Source: Theristus sp. LFF4_11 (Eukaryota > Nematoda > Chromadorea > Monhysterida > Xyalidae). From it: DNA of 64,000 bases. The position numbers were made by a program, and so were the translations under genes. The notes below the pieces were generated by a model. It ran no database searches. It saw only the letters and a list, made by a program, of their open reading frames with translations, and had not been told where the DNA came from. This document shows, piece after piece, positions 60,263-64,000 of the stretch. How positions within the stretch are numbered: position 1 is the first letter of the stretch; each line of letters begins with the position of its first letter. Where the stretch lies: NCBI GenBank assembly GCA_030248135.1, contig JASANC010000198.1:1-64000 (forward strand), written 5' to 3'.

Positions 60263-61160
60263 TCAACGCAAGTACTGATTCACGAACGACCACAAGCCGG
60301 CCGCAGTGCGAGGCGAACGTCGATCCATTTGAACTGCTTTGCCCGAGCATTGCGAATGGCGAAAGTAGAGCTGGATTAGGTCGAGTTTATCAGGTAAAAC
60401 CCATGTATTGAACCCCTCCTTATCAGGGAATTACTATGGAAATTACTTGCTATTTCCACACACGACACTTCGTCAACACCAATGGTGTAACTCACCAAAT
60501 TTGTTCCGCATATGACACCAAGAAAGATGTCCGACCGGTGTTCTGTCCGTGTGCCCGTAAATCAATAAATCGCTCTGTACTGTACTGTAACTGCGGTGTG
60601 CGTTGTGCTTTTACGTCCGGGGAGAGACCACAACGGACACTTTTCACCATGTCATAGTTAGTTATAAAAGAGATCATGCCGGACACTCAGCACCTCGGAC
60701 ATCTGTTCGGACACCATTTTCAGCACGTATAGCCAGCTACATTCTCGCGCTGTGAATATACATATGAAGGAAGTGCAACGCAAAAAAGCAATGCCGATGC
60801 TCAGACACGCACCAACACGGTCGGCACCATGCGCACCCGACTCAGCGAGCAGACGCGCTTGTTCGTCGGCATGTTGCAGTTGACGGCGGCCACTCGAAAG
60901 CGACGTTCGTCACGCGTGGCCGCCTGTTGCGCGAACTCGATGTAGTCCGGCTTGAGGAACTGGCAGGTCACACAGTCGTCGCGGTAGAACAACACCACCC
61001 AGGCGGTGTGCGACCGCAGCACGCGCTGGTGGAACTCGCTCACACTGGTCAACTCGTAAACGTACGGTGTGTCGACGTAGTTGTTGTAGTAGATTGATGC
61101 GGACACCAACGGCAGCATCAGCGTGAACAGCACGCACATTGATGGCGACGATGATGACAT
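60263..61160 (-). CDS. Secreted single-domain thioredoxin-like protein, copy 1
   Basis: Exon 1 is 61160-60813 and exon 2 is 60370-60263; 151 residues, phase 0 junction with a GTGCGT donor. ATG 61160 matches the starts of its relatives; an in-frame ATG at 61181 is also possible. A signal peptide (SMCVLFTLMLPLVSAS) is followed by YVYELTSVSEFHQRV, then AWVVLFYRDDCVTCQFLKPD with a CVTC active-site pair, FRVAAVNCN, and the cis-Pro loop RMVPTVL. Exon 2 ends in GLWSFVNQYLR with no ER-retention signal, so secretion is likely. It resembles the first thioredoxin domain of PDI-type enzymes. The second exon is overlapped on the other strand by an unrelated open frame. Confidence 0.88.
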
Positions 61161-61230
61161 GATGGACTTTTGGTCAATCAATTATGCCTGTGGATGATTG
61201 GATGTTGAGGTTGAAGATTTGAACGGGCAG

Positions 61231-61262
61231 TTGATTGATTGATGTTTGCTAGCGCTGGAGTT
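61231..61262. promoter_or_regulatory. GATT-repeat plus CTAGCGCT block upstream of copy 1
   Basis: TTGATTGATTGATG followed by GCTAGCGCT. The same pairing of GATT repeats and CTAGCGCT occurs upstream of the truncated copy at 61677-61714. It is probably part of the duplicated 5' flank and may be promoter sequence. Confidence 0.4.
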
Positions 61263-61469
61263 TTCGGGGTATTTATATGTGCGGTGGTAATTAATGTAAT
61301 TTTTTTATATTTAACTACTAAGTCAATTAACCTGCATAGCGGCTTAAACAGTGCTCATAATTTCAAACCTCAATATTAAACCACTCTGGAAAACAAGACA
61401 TTTGGCCATATCGGACAGTAGGACACCCTGTATTGTAGTTTCCTCATTTGCGACTAATTCCTAGTTTCC

Positions 61470-61628
61470 TCATTTCCTCATTACGGTCTCGTGGAACGGT
61501 CTCCAACCGGTCAACTCGCGGACGTGCTTCGAAAAGGCGGGGGCGTAGAAGGAGGGAAACGACGGTGAAGAAACGGCTACCAGGGAGAGGAACATGAAAA
61601 GCACGGGCACTGTTGGTGATGATGACAT
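61470..61628 (-). pseudogene. Truncated thioredoxin-like gene (copy 2, signal peptide and first strand only)
   Basis: ATG 61628 opens 52 codons. A signal peptide (VPVLFMFLSLVAVSS) is followed by SKHVRELTGWRPFHETV, which lines up with YVRELTSTRDFQQTV of copy 3, then MRK and a stop. Nothing resembling the CxxC or later parts follows before copy 1. It may be a broken duplicate, or the first exon of a changed gene via a GTAATG donor. Confidence 0.75.
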
Positions 61629-61676
61629 GAGAGCTTTGGAGGTTTGTTTGATGATAACATGTTTGGAAAATAGATG

Positions 61677-61714
61677 ACTGACTGATTGATTGATTGATTC
61701 ATTGAACTAGCGCT
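61677..61714. promoter_or_regulatory. GATT-repeat plus CTAGCGCT block upstream of copy 2
   Basis: ACTGACTGATTGATTGATTG then AACTAGCGCTG, about 50 bp above the truncated gene's ATG. It is shared with the block at 61231-61262. Confidence 0.4.
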
Positions 61715-61774
61715 GTTCAAGGCTATGTGTTAACGTGTGCATGTGTGCATATAATTTTGTAACGAGTGTAATTA

Positions 61775-62008
61775 CCGTAAAGTCTTGCTTATAAGGCTCC
61801 TCCCACTCATAAGACCCCCACCCAAAAGTGGGCGGAGTGTCACACGGCGGGAAACTAACAAATCCAAAATTTTGACTGGGTCGAATTCCTGATCTTCTCT
61901 TTATAAGACCTCCTCTCACTTATAAGGTGATCACATAAAATTCAACTTTTTTCAGAAATTTTTAATTTTCAAATTTAATAAGGAAACCTGAAATGCAAGA
62001 CTTTACGG
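61775..62008. mobile_element. MITE family 2, copy 3
   Basis: CCGTAAAGTCTTGCTTATAA on the left and TGCAAGACTTTACGG on the right. The inside carries AAAGTGGGCGGAGTGTCACA, which is the inverse of the interior of 48158-48420. Confidence 0.85.
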
Positions 62009-62094
62009 TAGTCATATAAATAACCCGTGCCTACGGCTTGATTTGAATAATTTTTTATTTTTCCACTTTCAAGAACATACAATGTATACGGAAC

Positions 62095-62355
62095 GGCCGA
62101 GTAAACATGACAGCTTTTTCAGGGTGCAAGGAGCGCGCCAAATTTGAATGAAGGAAATTAGACGGTCAGAAACCCGGCTGCGTGTAAAATTTGACGTGTT
62201 TTTTGAACCAACTGATTCTTCGTGCTATTCTGTTTCTTCTTCCCCCTTTGCACACACGATTGGGAATTATCTTGGCATTCTTGAAAAAAAAACTCTTTTT
62301 GTGCGACTGATTCTGTCTTGCTGGAGAATACAAAGACTGTCTTGTTTATTCCGCC
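62095..62355. mobile_element. MITE family 5, copy 4
   Basis: GGCCGAGTAAACATGACAGC on the left and GACTGTCTTGTTTATTCCGCC-type sequence on the right form terminal inverted repeats of about 20 bp. It is the best-preserved copy. Confidence 0.8.
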
Positions 62356-62403
62356 CTTTGTCAAATCTAAATAATTGTCATGAGAATAGATAAAAGACTG
62401 AAA

Positions 62404-62409
62404 TTTATT
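62404..62409 (-). terminator. Polyadenylation signal for thioredoxin-like copy 3
   Basis: AATAAA on the minus strand about 107 nt past the stop codon at 62516. Confidence 0.5.
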
Positions 62410-62515
62410 CTTCGAGGTTGAACAACAAAAAACAACGGATAGGCTGCAAACTCACGCATTACTAGTTCAGTAAACGTACATTAAAGAAATTTCAATCACC
62501 GTTTCAATCAAACTT

Positions 62516-63241
62516 TCAACGTTTCCGTCCGCTCAAGTTCTGATGGACAAATGACCACAGTTTCGATGGTGTTCGCTGCGACGTGTGACCGGCATCCATT
62601 TGAACGCCAGCGCTAGACGAATGCGAATCACGAGGGAAGAACTGAAATGCAACGCGCGTATCTGACTGACCCTTGTCATATCCAAATCGAAATGACATAA
62701 AAGAAAAAAGAAGGTTTTTATATTAAATAATTTCGTCCTAAAGTTATTTCCGGGACATGAAGAGGGACAGGACATGAAGATTGACGCCACACGAGACATT
62801 TCATTACTGCGGCGGAACCGTAAACAGCGAACTTTGTATATGTTTTGATCAAAGCAGAAAAACCAAATTCTCAAAAAATAGAATTCGAAATTTCAAACTG
62901 ACCCTAATGCCGGGCACCGAGCGAATGTGATTCTCCCAGCAGCATTGCCGATTCGCCGATGCGTTACAGTTGACGGCAGCGACGCGAAAATGACCGGCGT
63001 ATGGTTGTGCTTGCCGCGCAAACTCTGTGAAATCACCGATGAATCGATGACAATACGGACACGTGTCACGGTAGAATTGCACGATCCACCCTGTATTCGA
63101 GTTCAGCACCGTCTGCTGGAAGTCTCGTGTGCTGGTCAACTCGCGAACGTACGGCGAATTCGTGTAGTAGTTGGCGGCGTACGAATGATGAACGGACAGT
63201 AGCGCAAGCAGTGTGCAGAGCGTCGTGATTGCTGGCGACAT
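62516..63241 (-). CDS. Secreted single-domain thioredoxin-like protein, copy 3
   Basis: Exon 1 is 63241-62903 and exon 2 is 62641-62516; 154 residues. The phase 0 junction (GTCAGT donor) is at the same place in the protein as in copy 1. A signal peptide (TTLCTLLALLSVHHSYA) is followed by YVRELTSTRDFQQTV, WIVQFYRDTCPYCHRFIGDF with a CPYC active site, FRVAAVNCNA, and RSVPGIRFFPRDS containing the cis-Pro loop. The C-terminal helix is LWSFVHQNLSGRKR. CPYC is the glutaredoxin-type dithiol, while copy 1 has CVTC, so the two may differ in redox behaviour. ATG 63241 is preferred over upstream codons because it gives a clean signal peptide and matches the relatives. Confidence 0.9.
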
Positions 63242-63389
63242 GTCGGTGGTGGAGGAATGCCGAGGAGGGTGATGATTGAAATCGTGAAATTTGAACAAAT
63301 TGGTGACACTGCTAGGAAAATCGGTGAACAAAAGTTTGAAATGTTTTTGCAAACAAAAATTCAACGGAATAATTTAGATTGTTTAATCG

Positions 63390-63421
63390 CCAGATTGATT
63401 GATTCATTGACTGATTGATTG
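63390..63421. promoter_or_regulatory. GATT-repeat block upstream of copy 3
   Basis: GATTGATTGATTCATTGACTG, about 150 bp above the copy 3 ATG, similar to the blocks above copies 1 and 2 but without CTAGCGCT. Confidence 0.35.
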
Positions 63422-64000
63422 TCACATACATGCACGCCAAATGAAAAAAACAACTTCAAATGACCAGTTATACCAGAAACCGATGCTACTATAACTCTGC
63501 GACTGACACTATTACTACCGATAATCATCGTTATTACCACAAAGCGTGGTACACCGCGCTGCTACTTTTTACCACGATTATTTTTAGGAGCATCTGTATT
63601 GGGGCGTGTTCGGGCCTGCCAGCTTGAACTTTTTTTAGCATTTCAATTCTTTTGCGTTTTGCCTTTTCAGAAATACCATTACGTCATTTTGGTCGGATTC
63701 GTTCTAATAACTCAATAGTACTATTTCGGTATCCGGTCCGGTCAATGCAAAACACAGCGCCGATTTGTAACCGATTAACGCAAACAAACAAACAAATAAA
63801 CAAATAATCTGGCAATTTCACATGTTGTCAACAAATCAAAACATATCCAGAAACTTTCAGAAAACAGGAAGGATGTCGATTCGATATGTCAATAATAGTC
63901 GAATTTTGATGCGCGCTGATTTTATTCGAATAAAAACCACCGCTTAAATGTCGGTGTTCTGCGAATCCTGTTGTGTGTCTTCATAAAACTTCTTTTATCC
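63422..64000. other. No gene recognised
   Basis: AT-rich flank upstream of thioredoxin-like copy 3; it contains a short AAACAAACAAACAAATAAAC run and nothing else I can name. Confidence 0.4.

Noticed and set aside
60127..60657. Plus-strand two-exon cysteine-rich gene (60250-60411 joined to 60424-60657).
   Set aside because: Phases matched, but the first part is the antisense of thioredoxin-like exon 2 and the second lies in that gene's intron; the minus-strand model has clear homology.

Overview
The window is animal (metazoan) genomic DNA. Genes are split into many short exons by GT-AG introns, coding islands are separated by AT-rich DNA full of small foldback transposons, and the proteins belong to animal families (insulin, DEG/ENaC, SLC1, YHYH). 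Degenerate GCCTAA-type repeats near 4.0 kb and an insulin B-chain of the form CPAGG..F...W lean towards a nematode or related ecdysozoan. That is inference only. All gene models below are spliced models built by hand; for most, the phase of every exon junction was checked.

Layout: (1) 65-3673 (+) is the 3' two thirds of a DDX1 RNA helicase with a DECD motif and one reading-frame break. (2) 4605-5348 (-) is a two-exon insulin-like prohormone. (3) 6.5-7.3 kb is a dispersed repeat broken by a MITE. (4) 7876-12322 (+) is a 14-exon DEG/ENaC channel with an 830-bp long-arm foldback element in one intron. (5) 14796-37281 (-) is an SLC1 excitatory amino-acid transporter. Eight shared 3' exons lie at 14.8-19.3 kb, and at least six candidate first exons, all ending in the same phase, are spread over the next 18 kb. 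(6) 37-51 kb is gene-poor: dispersed MITEs, a 149-bp satellite with a three-unit higher-order period, a 1.03-kb element with perfect 144-bp inverted ends, and a few isolated exon-like pieces. (7) 51842-54659 (+) is a secreted YHYH-domain protein. (8) 54951-56855 (-) is a five-exon single-pass membrane protein I do not recognise. (9) 57737-58931 (-) is a two-exon charged, Gln/Arg-rich protein I do not recognise. (10) 60263-63241 (-) is a tandem array of secreted single-domain thioredoxin-like genes: two intact, with a truncated copy between them.

The genes do not form one pathway, but several suit neurons and secretory cells (insulin, DEG/ENaC, glutamate transporter). The most striking points are the alternative-first-exon array of the transporter, its mixed EAAT/ASCT-like active site, the reading-frame break in DDX1, and the many nested MITE families that make up most of the non-coding DNA.
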